42,890 nt of DNA from an uncultured Kangiellaceae bacterium (GCA_905479925.1 CAJQOL010000130.1:1-42890), one strand, 5' to 3'; positions 31,509-40,155 are shown, counted from the stretch's first letter. Notes: generated by a model from the letters alone, not told the origin. Numbers and translations: made by a program.

Positions 31509-32096
31509 ATGCCAATTTACGCGTTAGAAGACTTTATACCCGTTGTTAAAGCAAATACCTACATCCACCCTAGCGCTGAAATCATTGGTGACGTCATTAT
31601 TGAGGAGCATTGTTTCATTGGTCCGGGAGCGGTTTTACGCGGCGATTTTGGTCGTATTTACGTAGGACATCACTCCAATATACAAGATACCTGTGTACTG
31701 CATAGCTTCCCAGACAAGGATTGTCACTTAGAACCTTACAGTCATATTGGGCATGGAGCCATCTTACACGGCTGCCGAATTGGTGAACATTCACTGGTGG
31801 GTATGAACGCTGTGGTTATGGACGATACCGTTTTGGGTGCCGAATCATTTGTGGCGGCCAGCTCCTTCGTTCGCTCAGGATTTAAATGCGATCCACGCTC
31901 TATGGTAATGGGTGTACCCGCTAAAGTCGTTAGACAGGTAACTGATCAAGAGTTTGGCTGGAAAAAGAAAGGGACACAGGAATACGTGCAGCTTGGACAA
32001 CGCTTTCGAGAAACCATTCGAGAAGTAAAACCGTTAGAACAAGAGCAGGCCAATCGACCGAGATTTGAGGAGTCTGAACACAGGCCTAAAGAATAA
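31509..32096 (+). CDS. paaY: PaaY, left-handed beta-helix hexapeptide protein (CoA thioesterase)
   Basis: The start at 31509 gives MPIYALEDFIPVVKANTYIHPSAEIIGDVIIEEHCFIGPG, the PaaY beginning; GGAGA lies eight bases upstream, and the frame to 31461 is an unlikely extension. The 195 residues are built of hexapeptide repeats forming a gamma-carbonic-anhydrase-like trimer, with zinc-ligand-type histidines in GHHSN, LHSFPD and YSHIGHG. The C-terminal helix AKVVRQVTDQEFGWKKKGTQEY is typical of PaaY. It hydrolyses stalled CoA intermediates and thereby protects the pathway. It is divergent from paaG by 150 bases and stands alone on the plus strand. Confidence 0.87.
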   Translation: MPIYALEDFIPVVKANTYIHPSAEIIGDVIIEEHCFIGPGAVLRGDFGRIYVGHHSNIQDTCVLHSFPDKDCHLEPYSHIGHGAILHGCRIGEHSLVGMNAVVMDDTVLGAESFVAASSFVRSGFKCDPRSMVMGVPAKVVRQVTDQEFGWKKKGTQEYVQLGQRFRETIREVKPLEQEQANRPRFEESEHRPKE

Positions 32097-32140
32097 CTAA
32101 ACGACTGAAACACAGCCAGCCTAGAGAAAAAGAGAAAACA

Positions 32141-32869
32141 ATGTCTACTTTGTCAAAAAAAAGTATTTTAGACCACCTTACTGAAGCGGTTTTAGAAGTG
32201 AACCGAGCCTTTGGATTAACCATACGCGATCTATTTTTTAGACCCGAGAAAGTAGTCAATTGCTACCTTAGCAAAGAAAAACCTTTCGATTATGTCAACC
32301 CGTTTCGTTACGCATTTCTTATGGTTTCATTTTACGTAGCACTATCAACCATGATTCAATTTGACGCAGCTTCTGTTATTTCTAAATCTGATCAAAATCT
32401 AGCCCCTTCAATTACAGGTTTAATCGAGCTTCTCCATAATGCCACCGCTTTTTTTATGTTTATTTCAATCATACCCGCCGCTTGGCTAATGAAAAAGCTC
32501 TTTTCAAAAAGTGGGAAAAGTAGCAGCGAATGCTATGTGATCCTTCTCTATGGTTACGCTCAAATCACTTTGGTCATGATTACTTTTATCTTACCACTAG
32601 CTTATCTACTAGACGATCATCGAATCATTCAAGCGACCATTGTTTTTTCATTACCTTATGGCATATGGCAAGCTTATAGAATATTTGATTATTCATTATT
32701 TTCCGCGGGGTGGCGAGCGGTTCTATCTCAGATTACATACAACTTTGTTCATGTATCTTTTATTTTTGTTATTGCTATGGTGATCGGCGCAAAACATTAC
32801 TATGAAGAAAATAATTCAATCGAAGAAAAAACGAATATTGCTGAAGAGGTTCGCCTAAAGCTAGTTTAG
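32141..32869 (+). CDS. DUF3667-like membrane protein without zinc ribbon
   Basis: The 242-residue protein begins with ILDHLTEAVLEVNRAFGLTIRDLFFRPEKVVNCYLSKEKPFDYVNPFRYAFLMVSFYVAL, the layout seen in DUF3667 proteins just before the membrane part (W/LD helix, ..PG/PE.., KxxxYVxPxRY). Five membrane helices follow (about 60-80, 102-120, 140-162, 165-185, 205-225). The N-terminal cysteine ribbon is missing, unlike the broken gene at 18.7-19.5 kb. Function unknown, inner membrane. It lies 44 bases after paaY, in the same direction, and may be co-transcribed without being part of the pathway. Confidence 0.6.
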   Translation: MSTLSKKSILDHLTEAVLEVNRAFGLTIRDLFFRPEKVVNCYLSKEKPFDYVNPFRYAFLMVSFYVALSTMIQFDAASVISKSDQNLAPSITGLIELLHNATAFFMFISIIPAAWLMKKLFSKSGKSSSECYVILLYGYAQITLVMITFILPLAYLLDDHRIIQATIVFSLPYGIWQAYRIFDYSLFSAGWRAVLSQITYNFVHVSFIFVIAMVIGAKHYYEENNSIEEKTNIAEEVRLKLV

Positions 32870-32966
32870 CCTATTTGCGAATTTGTCAACGTAACAAAGA
32901 AAAATTCAGAAAAAATACAAAGCGATAGAGAAATACGACAAACGACAAACGACAAAAAATAGTGAC

Positions 32967-32991
32967 AAAAAAAAGCCTGCTACATGCAGGC
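32967..32991 (-). terminator. Intrinsic terminator of the secretin-domain gene
   Basis: On the minus strand GCCTGC-ATGTA-GCAGGC (stem 32975-32980 with 32986-32991) is followed by eight Ts (32967-32974). It lies 78 bases past the stop at 33069. Confidence 0.8.
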
Positions 32992-33068
32992 CAAAGGTTT
33001 GGAGCGTAAGAGTAAACTGAATTAGCTATATAATAATTAAAGTAAAGTATTTGGCAGAGTTTTTACAT

Positions 33069-33605
33069 TTATGACTCAAGTTGATTGATAAGTGTTTCAA
33101 TGCCATCGACATATTTAGGCAAGTCTATTATTTCTATTTGATTCGTTTCACGGTTCGCCCGTAATGAGCCTTCAAAACTCACTAAACTTCGAATCGCTGG
33201 TATTAATGATTTTGCCTGCAGATTTTTTAACTGTATCACTCGCTTTATCATGCGATCTTTGACATCATCTTTAAGACGTTTTTTAGCTTCGTTCCGGAGC
33301 TGTTTCGGATCAAATTTTTCAACATCTAAGTTAGCAAAAATATCTTCAAGAACCGCGAGCGTTTCCGGTTTGGCGGCAACCACCAATTTATTGGTACCCG
33401 AAACCGAGGCTAAATGCCCTTGTTTTGCAATCAAGACTCGTATAACTGGAATAACCTTCCTGACTATTTTCTCATCAACATGAAACGTTTTCACATTGAT
33501 GCTCCTATGGGTATCGATAGCGGTGGCATGACTGGCTGATACGCCACAAAACATAACGATAACGGAGAGCTTCTTAAGAAATTTGGTCACGCGGATTTTA
33601 GCCAT
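33069..33605 (-). CDS. Secreted short protein with two secretin N-domain-like repeats
   Basis: The 178-residue protein has a signal peptide (FLKKLSVIVMFCGVSASHATA, cut about residue 29). Two similar ~60-residue units follow: FHVDEKIVRKVIPVIRVLIAKQGHLASVSGTNKLVVAAKPETLAVLEDIFANLDV, and IQLKNLQAKSLIPAIRSLVSFEGSLRANRETNQIEIIDLPKYVDGIETLINQLES. Each has the pattern of the secretin/NolW N1-type domain (a helix with 'akslipairsLvs', then 'n.i.i.d.p..v..i..li..ld'). There is no secretin barrel, no N0 domain and no membrane anchor, so it is a stand-alone periplasmic domain. It could bind a secretin or be a paralogue that has lost the pore. It is a single-gene unit with its own terminator. Confidence 0.65.
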   Translation of the reverse strand: MAKIRVTKFLKKLSVIVMFCGVSASHATAIDTHRSINVKTFHVDEKIVRKVIPVIRVLIAKQGHLASVSGTNKLVVAAKPETLAVLEDIFANLDVEKFDPKQLRNEAKKRLKDDVKDRMIKRVIQLKNLQAKSLIPAIRSLVSFEGSLRANRETNQIEIIDLPKYVDGIETLINQLES

Positions 33606-33722
33606 GATTAGCTTCCTTGTTTTTTGATTTATGTAAACAATCTAAACGTGATATCAAATAAAAGGGGTTAATCTTTCTAAGCGATGCTCAATTAAATCTA
33701 TTCGCGCTTGATTTAATCAAAC

Positions 33723-33808
33723 TAAATCTATCCACCTCAAATCAATCTACACTAAATTTGTTCACCCCAAATCTATCTACACTAAACCTACTCACCCCAA
33801 GTCTATTC
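33723..33808. repeat. Degenerate ~30-base tandem repeat
   Basis: AAATCAATCTACACT-AAATTTGTTCACCCC and AAATCTATCTACACT-AAACCTACTCACCCC stand side by side, with part units before and after. Each 30-base unit consists of two related 15-mers. It fills the gap after the PPOX/reductase fusion gene and holds no frame. Confidence 0.7.
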
Positions 33809-33815
33809 GAAGTTT

Positions 33816-35432
33816 CTATATATCAAGGGTTAAGCTATCGGTAGTCGCTCGAGAAACACAAGGACACATCATTTTGTCGACATCTTTTTCCTCTTTAGTT
33901 AAAACGCTGTCCTTATGCTGCGCACTGCCATCAATCACTTTTACAGCGCAAGATCGACAAACACCTGTCTTACAACTAAAGGGGATCGAAACCCCTTGAT
34001 CTAACATAGCATCTAATAGGCTTTGATCTTTTTTTACCTGTATCGTTTTCTCGGAGCGTTTTAATATCAGCTCTACCGGTTTTGCCTGTGGGTCAACCAC
34101 CGCTGAGAAAGCTTCAAAACGGATCCTATTAAGATCGATATTCTGCGCTTTTGCTTCTTTTTTTACCGCCTCAATAAGCCGGTTAGGACCACACAAATAG
34201 ATCTGAGCATCCTTTGAAATTGTTTTTAGTAAGCTTGCAATATCTAAACGCTGATTATCGGCCGAAGAGTAAATATGTATGGACTCGCCAAACTCTCTGG
34301 CTAATCGGTCCCTAAATGGCATTGCTTGTATATTTTTTCCTGCATAATGTAATTCAAACTTATGTCCTTTCGCTTTTAGTTCCTGCGCCATTGCTTTGAT
34401 AGGTGTAATACCAATACCTCCGGCAATTAGCACTTTAGGTGCAGCTGAATCATCAAGCTGGAAATGGTTTTCAGGCTTGCTACAAAAAATAATTTGACCC
34501 AACTGGTAGCTTTCATGAATTGCTACAGAACCACCACTTCCCTCATCCTCTCGTAGTATAGCGACTTCATAAATATCTCTTCGAGCGGGATTTGAGCATA
34601 TAGAGTAATGACGTTTTGTGGTTTCACCATTGGCCAATTTTACCGGCAGCTGAATGTGCGAACCGGCTTTGACTTTTGGCAGTGCTCCACCTCGAATATC
34701 ACGCAACTCAAAAGCTCTTACCTTTGGCGCTAGTTGACGTATACCGCTAACCACCAGTTCAAGTTCGCCTTCGCCATAGCTATTGGCATCATCACCATTA
34801 CCATTGCTAAAAGGCTGTTTAGTAGATGAAGAACCAGAGGTTGATATTTGACTCTTTAAACGTTGATTTTCATGCTGTAAGAGTTCCAATAATTGATTAA
34901 CATATTGTTCGGTAAATCTCGGCGTAATGTGCTGAGGACAATTCCAATCAAACCCCTCGATATGAATTTTGAAACCACGCTCAACCTGTGCTCGATAGTC
35001 TGCGACTTCTAGCTGAGCAAGAGTCTCCCAGTCGTTTTCTGGAATAGCGCTAACACGGCCAAGAATCTTCATTCGCGCTCGATTCGGATAATCCATTAGG
35101 ATCAACGAAACACGATCATTCTTTCTAAAATTTCCAGTGCTTACATATTGTCGGTTGCCGCTAAAATCGGCAAATCCAATTGTCTGCGCATCTAGCACTT
35201 TTAGGAAACCTGCGGGTCCACCGCGGTGCTGTACATAAGGCCAATCGGTTTCACTAACGCTTGCCATATAAAAACTATCACGGGCGTGAATAAAATCTGC
35301 TTCGCGTTGACTCAACATAAAGTTATAGTCTTCACCTTGCTCCATTGAAGAATAGCCACTACGACTATTTTGCTCAGTTTGCACCTGTTTTACTTGGTCG
35401 GTAAAAGCGATTTCTACGTATTTGTGTCCCAT
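33816..35432 (-). CDS. Fusion of a PPOX flavin domain, ferredoxin reductase and 2Fe-2S ferredoxin
   Basis: The start at 35432 (MGHKYVEIAF) matches the family; an upstream TTG adds five residues only. In the 538-residue product, ~40-200 are a PPOX split-barrel domain (AGFLKVLDAQTIGFADFSGNRQY, DYPNRARMKILGR). A Gln/Ser-rich linker follows (195-220), then an FAD-binding reductase domain (RHYSICSNPARR), an NAD-binding domain (VLIAGGIGITPIKA) and a C-terminal 2Fe-2S domain with Cys487, Cys492, Cys495 and Cys525. Electrons could flow from NAD(P)H to the FAD/2Fe-2S part and to a flavin in the first domain. The substrate is unknown. It lies upstream of nothing on its strand but downstream of the AhpD-like gene (about 100 bases), so the two probably form a redox operon under the LysR regulator. 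Confidence 0.85.
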   Translation of the reverse strand: MGHKYVEIAFTDQVKQVQTEQNSRSGYSSMEQGEDYNFMLSQREADFIHARDSFYMASVSETDWPYVQHRGGPAGFLKVLDAQTIGFADFSGNRQYVSTGNFRKNDRVSLILMDYPNRARMKILGRVSAIPENDWETLAQLEVADYRAQVERGFKIHIEGFDWNCPQHITPRFTEQYVNQLLELLQHENQRLKSQISTSGSSSTKQPFSNGNGDDANSYGEGELELVVSGIRQLAPKVRAFELRDIRGGALPKVKAGSHIQLPVKLANGETTKRHYSICSNPARRDIYEVAILREDEGSGGSVAIHESYQLGQIIFCSKPENHFQLDDSAAPKVLIAGGIGITPIKAMAQELKAKGHKFELHYAGKNIQAMPFRDRLAREFGESIHIYSSADNQRLDIASLLKTISKDAQIYLCGPNRLIEAVKKEAKAQNIDLNRIRFEAFSAVVDPQAKPVELILKRSEKTIQVKKDQSLLDAMLDQGVSIPFSCKTGVCRSCAVKVIDGSAQHKDSVLTKEEKDVDKMMCPCVSRATTDSLTLDI

Positions 35433-35535
35433 ATATTGCCCCGTCAATGAATCGATTAAATGATTTATTCAATAGAAAGACTAGGCACATTGGGGCTCTA
35501 AACGACTACAAAATTCCCAATGTGCCCCTAAGTTT

Positions 35536-36081
35536 CTAAGAAGCTTTCTGCAAAGAAACTTTCGGAAAGTCAATTTCGACTCGGCTTGCTTTACCCAAAA
35601 TATTAGTCATAACATTCATTCCGACATGGGTAATAATTTCGACAATATCCGACTCACTATAACCAGCGTTACGAGCTTCAAGTAATTCAGCCGTGGTGAT
35701 TTCTCCGTTATGTTCAGCCAATGCTTTAGCCAGCTTTACCGCAGTAGCGGCTTTGGCGTCTTGACTATCACCGGCGCGATTAGCATCCATTTCGGCGTTA
35801 CTTAGTCCAGCTTTTCTGCCGATAGCAGTGTGAGCGGAAACACAGTATTCGCAGGCGTTCTGTTCTGCCAAGGCCAATGCAATTCTTTCCTTAGTTGGCG
35901 CATCTAATGAACCTTCGTTAGCAATCGTGTGCAATCCCAAGAATGCTTTAAGTGCGGCTGGTGAGTTAGCAAAGACTTTTAGGAAGTTAGGTACCATTCC
36001 TAATTGAGAAGTGATCGCTGCGTATAATGCTGCTTGTTCTTCGTTCGCTGATTCGTTTGATACTAAGTTAATTCGACTCAT
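35536..36081 (-). CDS. AhpD-like carboxymuconolactone-decarboxylase-fold protein
   Basis: The 181 residues show the AhpD active site Cys77-x-x-Cys80-x-x-x-His84 (EQNACEYCVSAH) in the all-helical CMD fold, and FLKVFANSPAALKAFLGLH near the start, typical of the uncharacterised peroxidase-related group. These proteins reduce peroxides or disulfides through the cysteine pair. It is cytoplasmic, without signal. It is divergent from a LysR regulator, with a symmetrical site at 36225-36245 in between, and the PPOX/reductase fusion lies 100 bases downstream. That suggests a LysR-controlled redox or stress unit. Confidence 0.85.
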   Translation of the reverse strand: MSRINLVSNESANEEQAALYAAITSQLGMVPNFLKVFANSPAALKAFLGLHTIANEGSLDAPTKERIALALAEQNACEYCVSAHTAIGRKAGLSNAEMDANRAGDSQDAKAATAVKLAKALAEHNGEITTAELLEARNAGYSESDIVEIITHVGMNVMTNILGKASRVEIDFPKVSLQKAS

Positions 36082-36224
36082 GATTGTTTCCTCAAGTAAT
36101 TTAATAAAAGACTAAAATGTCGCATTGATTGCTCCAAAAGACGTTTTGGAAAACCTTTTCACTGCGAGTGAGGTTATTGTGCCAAATAACGATTGAGTAA
36201 AGAATAGTCATAAATTACAATAGA

Positions 36225-36245
36225 TTATTCCACTTAATGGAATAA
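36225..36245. promoter_or_regulatory. LysR-type operator: perfect interrupted palindrome
   Basis: TTATTCC (36225-36231) and GGAATAA (36239-36245) flank a 7-base centre, ACTTAAT; this fits the T-N11-A rule of LysR sites. It lies between the divergent LysR and AhpD-like genes, about 85 bases from the regulator start and 144 from the AhpD-like start. Confidence 0.7.
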
Positions 36246-36329
36246 CAAATATTAAAAGAGCGGAATAGCGCTTTAACAGAATAGTAAAATAACCTGGTTT
36301 TTCGAAAGCTATGCTTCGTGGGAGTATTG

Positions 36330-37241
36330 ATGGATCGGTTACATTTAATGACAGTGTTTGTGGCGGTTGCTGAAGAGCAAGGATTTGCCGCGGCGGCAAG
36401 ACGACTTGCAATGTCTCCTCCTGCCGTCACAAGGGCTATTTCAGCCTTAGAAGAACGTCTTGCAGTAAAACTACTCAATCGAACCACGCGATTTGTTCGA
36501 GCGACGGAAGCTGGCTTACGCTATTTAGAAGATGCTCGTAAAATATTACACGATGTCGATGTGGCGGATGAAGCCGCCGCCGGAATCAATGCCGAGCCAC
36601 AAGGACATTTAACCGTGACTGCGCCGGTAATGTTTGGCCAGCTACATGTCATTCCAGGAGTTGTGGACTACTTAAACCAGTTTCCAAAAACCCAGGTTAA
36701 TACTGTATTTCTTGATCGTGTCGTTAATTTGCTTGAAGAAGGCATAGATGTAGGTGTTCGGATTGGCGAACTACCGGACTCAAGCATGAGAGCGTTAAAA
36801 GTGGGTCAGGTAAGAACTATTTTGGTCGCTTCACCTGAATATATAAACCGCAAAGGGATCCCAAATCATCCGGAGGAACTTCGCAAGCATGACATTATTG
36901 CCTCTAACAGCTCGAGCTTAGTGTCTAACTGGCAGTTTAGAAGCAATGACAACACAAAACAATTAAACCAAGCGGTTCGGCTTAATGCTCGGCTAAACGT
37001 TAATTCCAATTTATCGGCAATCGAAGCAGCAATACAAGGCTTTGGAATTACCCGAATACTTTCCTATCAAGCAAGTAAACAATTGCAATCTGGGCAATTA
37101 AAAATACTGTTAGAAAACTTCGAGCCCGAACCACTGCCTATCAATATTGTTCATAGAGAAGGTCGCCTAGCGACGACCAAAGTTCGAGCCTTCATTGATC
37201 TAATGGCTGATAAACTTCGTTCAAACCGGTCGTTAAATTAA
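36330..37241 (+). CDS. LysR-family transcriptional regulator
   Basis: The 303-residue regulator begins MDRLHLMTVFVAVAEEQGFAAAARRLAMSPPAVTRAISALEERL, a standard LysR winged helix-turn-helix; the start at 36330 has GGGAG six bases before it, while the open frame from GTG 36318 lies on that site. The C-terminal effector domain follows (FGQLHVIPGVVDYLNQFP, then VGVRIGELPDSSMRALKVGQVRTILVASPEYI). It resembles the AaeR/DmlR-like group with the GxLxVxAPVxFG start. It is divergent from the AhpD-like gene, over a perfect operator, so it probably controls that gene and itself. The inducer is unknown. Confidence 0.9.
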   Translation: MDRLHLMTVFVAVAEEQGFAAAARRLAMSPPAVTRAISALEERLAVKLLNRTTRFVRATEAGLRYLEDARKILHDVDVADEAAAGINAEPQGHLTVTAPVMFGQLHVIPGVVDYLNQFPKTQVNTVFLDRVVNLLEEGIDVGVRIGELPDSSMRALKVGQVRTILVASPEYINRKGIPNHPEELRKHDIIASNSSSLVSNWQFRSNDNTKQLNQAVRLNARLNVNSNLSAIEAAIQGFGITRILSYQASKQLQSGQLKILLENFEPEPLPINIVHREGRLATTKVRAFIDLMADKLRSNRSLN

Positions 37242-37289
37242 CCGTGTGCCATTACCGTAAAAGCCGTTATTGATCATTGGGGAGTCGGT

Positions 37290-37451
37290 GGCATGGTTAA
37301 CTTACTAAATACCGTATATGGCATCAACCGCTGGGACTAAGGCGACGCTCCTATAGCTATTATTCATGGAACAGGCGATTCAACGGTATTATTTGAAGAA
37401 GCTGAGGATCTTGTACTCTTCTATCAAAATAGCGGTGCCTACTATGAGTAA
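37290..37451 (+). pseudogene. Remnant of an alpha/beta hydrolase (esterase/lipase) gene
   Basis: One frame reads NTVYGINRWD, stop, then GDAPIAIIHGTGDSTVLFEEAEDLVLFYQNSGAYYE and a natural stop at 37449-37451. IIHGTGDSTVLFEEAE is the late Asp-acid segment of lipase/esterase-like hydrolases. The nucleophile half is missing, and at least one stop breaks what is left. It follows the LysR gene directly. Confidence 0.65.
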
Positions 37452-37528
37452 AAATTACCCACGCTATCTTAGAAAAAGTACATTCTCAGCGTTTCAATTG
37501 AAGCACCGACACTGGTGCAGTATTTTCG

Positions 37529-38146
37529 TTAAATCACTTCAAGGGTATCAGGATCTTTTAGGAAATACACAGCCAAAATAATTAGCGCTACTGGAAACAT
37601 CAGCAAGTTAACGATTGCGAATAGTATCGTCGCTTGAAGCAGGCATATTATTAACAACATCACCGCAAAATATTTTATTAGCGGCGCATTAACGCTATTT
37701 TTTGTAAGAATGACAACGCTTAAGCCTAACCCTGCTATAACATAAACCACTAGCGCCGCAATTGCCGTAAACACGCTTGTTCCAACTATCCCATCGATAG
37801 TCTCACTGGAAGTACTATCTTGGAAAAATACTAAAAATAGGTCGGCGAAAATACTGGCATGAAAGAAAAATATGCTGCCAATAATAATGTACAAAAGTAT
37901 TCTCGCGGCGTTAGAGTTTAGTTGATCATTAAAGGCCCTAACAAGGCTCATATATATGTAGATTTCTAGAATACCAATTAGTAAAAATAGGCCATCTATC
38001 CATGTTAATGTGAGCATATCTTCACGTAACGCTTGTTCAAAATCTTGCCCGTCTGCGCCTACAACTAATACAATACTCCAATACAATGGAAACAATAAAG
38101 CTAGCGCAATTGCTGCAATTCCTGGTTTAACATAATTACCGTTCAT
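37529..38146 (-). CDS. Membrane protein of unknown function, partner of an XRE regulator
   Basis: The 205-residue protein has five or six membrane helices (about 10-30, 48-66, 82-105, 123-147, 156-178, 180-195) and an acidic loop after the first (GADGQDFEQALREDML). I cannot name the family; the layout resembles DUF2975-type membrane proteins, which often sit beside a YozG-like XRE regulator, exactly the context here (44 bases downstream of such a gene). It lacks signal or enzyme motifs. It is most likely co-transcribed with and regulated by the HTH gene. Confidence 0.6.
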   Translation of the reverse strand: MNGNYVKPGIAAIALALLFPLYWSIVLVVGADGQDFEQALREDMLTLTWIDGLFLLIGILEIYIYMSLVRAFNDQLNSNAARILLYIIIGSIFFFHASIFADLFLVFFQDSTSSETIDGIVGTSVFTAIAALVVYVIAGLGLSVVILTKNSVNAPLIKYFAVMLLIICLLQATILFAIVNLLMFPVALIILAVYFLKDPDTLEVI

Positions 38147-38190
38147 TAAACTTCTCCTTTTTCATCCTATCGATTTTTCGAGGCTAACTT

Positions 38191-38409
38191 TTAAAGTTCC
38201 TCTAAAACTTCCTCGTAAGCCAAAATATCACCTGGCTGACAATTCAATGTTTGGCAAATTGCCTCAAGAGTACTGAATCTAATTGCTTTAACTTTGCCGT
38301 TTTTTAGCAAAGACAAATTGGTCATCGAAATGCCTATACGCTGCGATAATTCAGTCAACGACATTTTTTTCTTGGCAAGTTCGACATCTAAGTTAATTCG
38401 TATATTCAT
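38191..38409 (-). CDS. Small XRE/Cro-type regulator (YozG-like)
   Basis: At 72 residues it is hardly more than one helix-turn-helix domain: LAKKKMSLTELSQRIGISMTNLSLLKNGKVKAIRFSTLEAICQTLNCQPGDILAYE. That is the YozG/HTH_26 pattern, including the closing CQPGDIL. Such regulators act as dimers on their own promoter. It starts the two-gene unit with the membrane protein downstream. The stretch 38410-38595 upstream holds no gene. Confidence 0.85.
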   Translation of the reverse strand: MNIRINLDVELAKKKMSLTELSQRIGISMTNLSLLKNGKVKAIRFSTLEAICQTLNCQPGDILAYEEVLEEL

Positions 38410-38633
38410 GTTTCTAGAGTACGTGCGAGCTTTATGATTGTCAAATATAATTTTATTACAAACGTAAAATTAATTATGTTAAGCATCATTAGAAAGATTT
38501 TTATACGATTTATTTATTGCCCTGTAGGCCGCTAACTTAGGGCTTATTGAGGTGGCGGAGTTAGCGTATTAGGTAGGCTGTATTATTTGTGATGCTTGGG
38601 CGGAAGTGATTACAATCAGAGTATACATGGGAA

Positions 38634-38670
38634 CAAAAAACAAGAGAGTAAACTCTCTTGTTTTTTGTTT
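38634..38670 (-). terminator. Strong hairpin terminator after the alpha/beta hydrolase gene
   Basis: AACAAAAAACAAGAGAG and CTCTCTTGTTTTTTGTT form a perfect 17-base inverted repeat with loop TAAA. It begins six bases after the minus-strand stop and has T-rich flanks on both strands, so it could stop transcription in both directions. Confidence 0.85.
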
Positions 38671-38675
38671 GTTTT

Positions 38676-40097
38676 TTATTTTTCAAAATTCCTCGCTAAC
38701 CATATCGACATGGATTTAATAACTTCGTTATCAAGTGTAGTTTCGATTTTTGAATATTCATCTACCGCGCCAGAATTAGCGGGCTGAAACATGTGATTTA
38801 GTCCCCGAAAAATCTTACTCTCTACTTCTACCTGCTCTTCATTTAAGGCGCTCAAGATGCCTTCGATATTCTGTTTGGCTGGAACTTGTGAGTCCATATC
38901 ACCATTTAGAATTAGCGCTTTCCCCTTGAATTTATTCCATGAAGGCAACGGCGTCTGTTGCAAAAACTCGCGGAAAGAATCGCTTTCAGCAGATGCAAAA
39001 CTCAAAGTACCGCTATTTTTATTGACCCATTTATCAACCGCTTCCGCCATTTTTCCCGTTAAACCAGCGTACAGAGTTTCCACTTTATTTTTGCGTTCTA
39101 TCGACGAAGGCGTTTCTAAGACCATACTATAAAACTGACTGCTAAATTCTAACAATAAGTCAGTTTCTGATTTTGTTGCACCTTTTGCAGCAGGCTCTGT
39201 TTGGTCTTGTAGTAATAATATATCCTTTACCGACATACCTGGGCCCGCCAAAGAAACAATACCTTGAACCTTTTCTACTTCAGAAACCATCGCTGATACC
39301 AAACTACCTTCACTATGACCAATTAATACAATCTGGTTTGGCTCTACATTGCTTTGCTTTTTTAAGAACTGCAGTCCAGCTTGGGTGTCCATAACAAAAT
39401 CTTTTAAAGTCGCATCCTGGAAAATTCCTGACGAACGGTTGACGCCTCTTTTGTCCGAGCGAAGAACAATAAAACCTAGCTTCGTAAAATGATCTGCCAA
39501 TACTTTAAATGGCCTATGCCCTGCATGATACGAATCTCTGTGGTTTGGTCCCGAACCGGCCACTAGCATTATCGCCGGATATTGGCCTACTTTTTGTGGA
39601 GCCGTTAGCGTTCCGGACAGCCAAATCCCATCTTCTACGCTTTGGTAGTTTACTTCCCGTTGCGTGTACCCTTCGGCTTTTTTAGGCGTCTGCTTTCTAA
39701 TTTGTTCAGGTAGTTGTTCTATTCTTTTTAGATCCAACTTAAAAACGCTGTCTCCCTGATGAAACTTTGCGTTAATGACCTTTTTATCATCAGTTATTTG
39801 ACCTACAATTTTGACCGGTGCACCTGCCATCTGTAACGTAAGAAAGTTATTCTTCACCGCTACAGATGAAACCGAAATATAGCGAGCACCTTGATCTAAG
39901 CTAGCGATATTCCCCCCCCACTTGCCATCAGCTTTTCTAAAAACTTCAATACCTATCCTTAAAGTTGGCCCCCCGGGGATAACCATGTTTCCTAACCAAG
40001 CACCCTTGATATCATCGAGCTGTGTTGCCGCCACACAGATCTGATTAAAAATGATAAACGTTGTACTTATGATTATTTTGCTAATAACTTGTTTCAT
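38676..40097 (-). CDS. Secreted alpha/beta hydrolase with an N-terminal beta domain
   Basis: The 473-residue protein has a signal peptide (IIISTTFIIFNQICVAA, cut about residue 24). Residues 25-125 form a beta-rich domain (GAWLGNMVIPGGPTLRIGIEVF) often found in front of such hydrolases, probably a substrate clamp. The hydrolase domain shows oxyanion region VAGSGPNHRDS (about 179-189), nucleophile Ser262 (IGHSEGS), Asp402 (NGDMDSQVP) and His435 (GLNHMF). It resembles S9/S33-type esterase or peptidase relatives; substrate unknown. It is periplasmic. It is divergent from the padR-like gene over a region with three repeated operator-like sites, so it may be the regulated target. A strong terminator follows. 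Confidence 0.85.
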   Translation of the reverse strand: MKQVISKIIISTTFIIFNQICVAATQLDDIKGAWLGNMVIPGGPTLRIGIEVFRKADGKWGGNIASLDQGARYISVSSVAVKNNFLTLQMAGAPVKIVGQITDDKKVINAKFHQGDSVFKLDLKRIEQLPEQIRKQTPKKAEGYTQREVNYQSVEDGIWLSGTLTAPQKVGQYPAIMLVAGSGPNHRDSYHAGHRPFKVLADHFTKLGFIVLRSDKRGVNRSSGIFQDATLKDFVMDTQAGLQFLKKQSNVEPNQIVLIGHSEGSLVSAMVSEVEKVQGIVSLAGPGMSVKDILLLQDQTEPAAKGATKSETDLLLEFSSQFYSMVLETPSSIERKNKVETLYAGLTGKMAEAVDKWVNKNSGTLSFASAESDSFREFLQQTPLPSWNKFKGKALILNGDMDSQVPAKQNIEGILSALNEEQVEVESKIFRGLNHMFQPANSGAVDEYSKIETTLDNEVIKSMSIWLARNFEK

Positions 40098-40155
40098 TGA
40101 ATATCCTTAACTTTGTAACTTGTGTTGCCAAATATACTAGCCAAAAACCACATGC

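Noticed and set aside
38857..39132. Plus-strand frame inside the alpha/beta hydrolase gene
   Set aside because: Antisense to an intact hydrolase domain; no independent start signal or domain.
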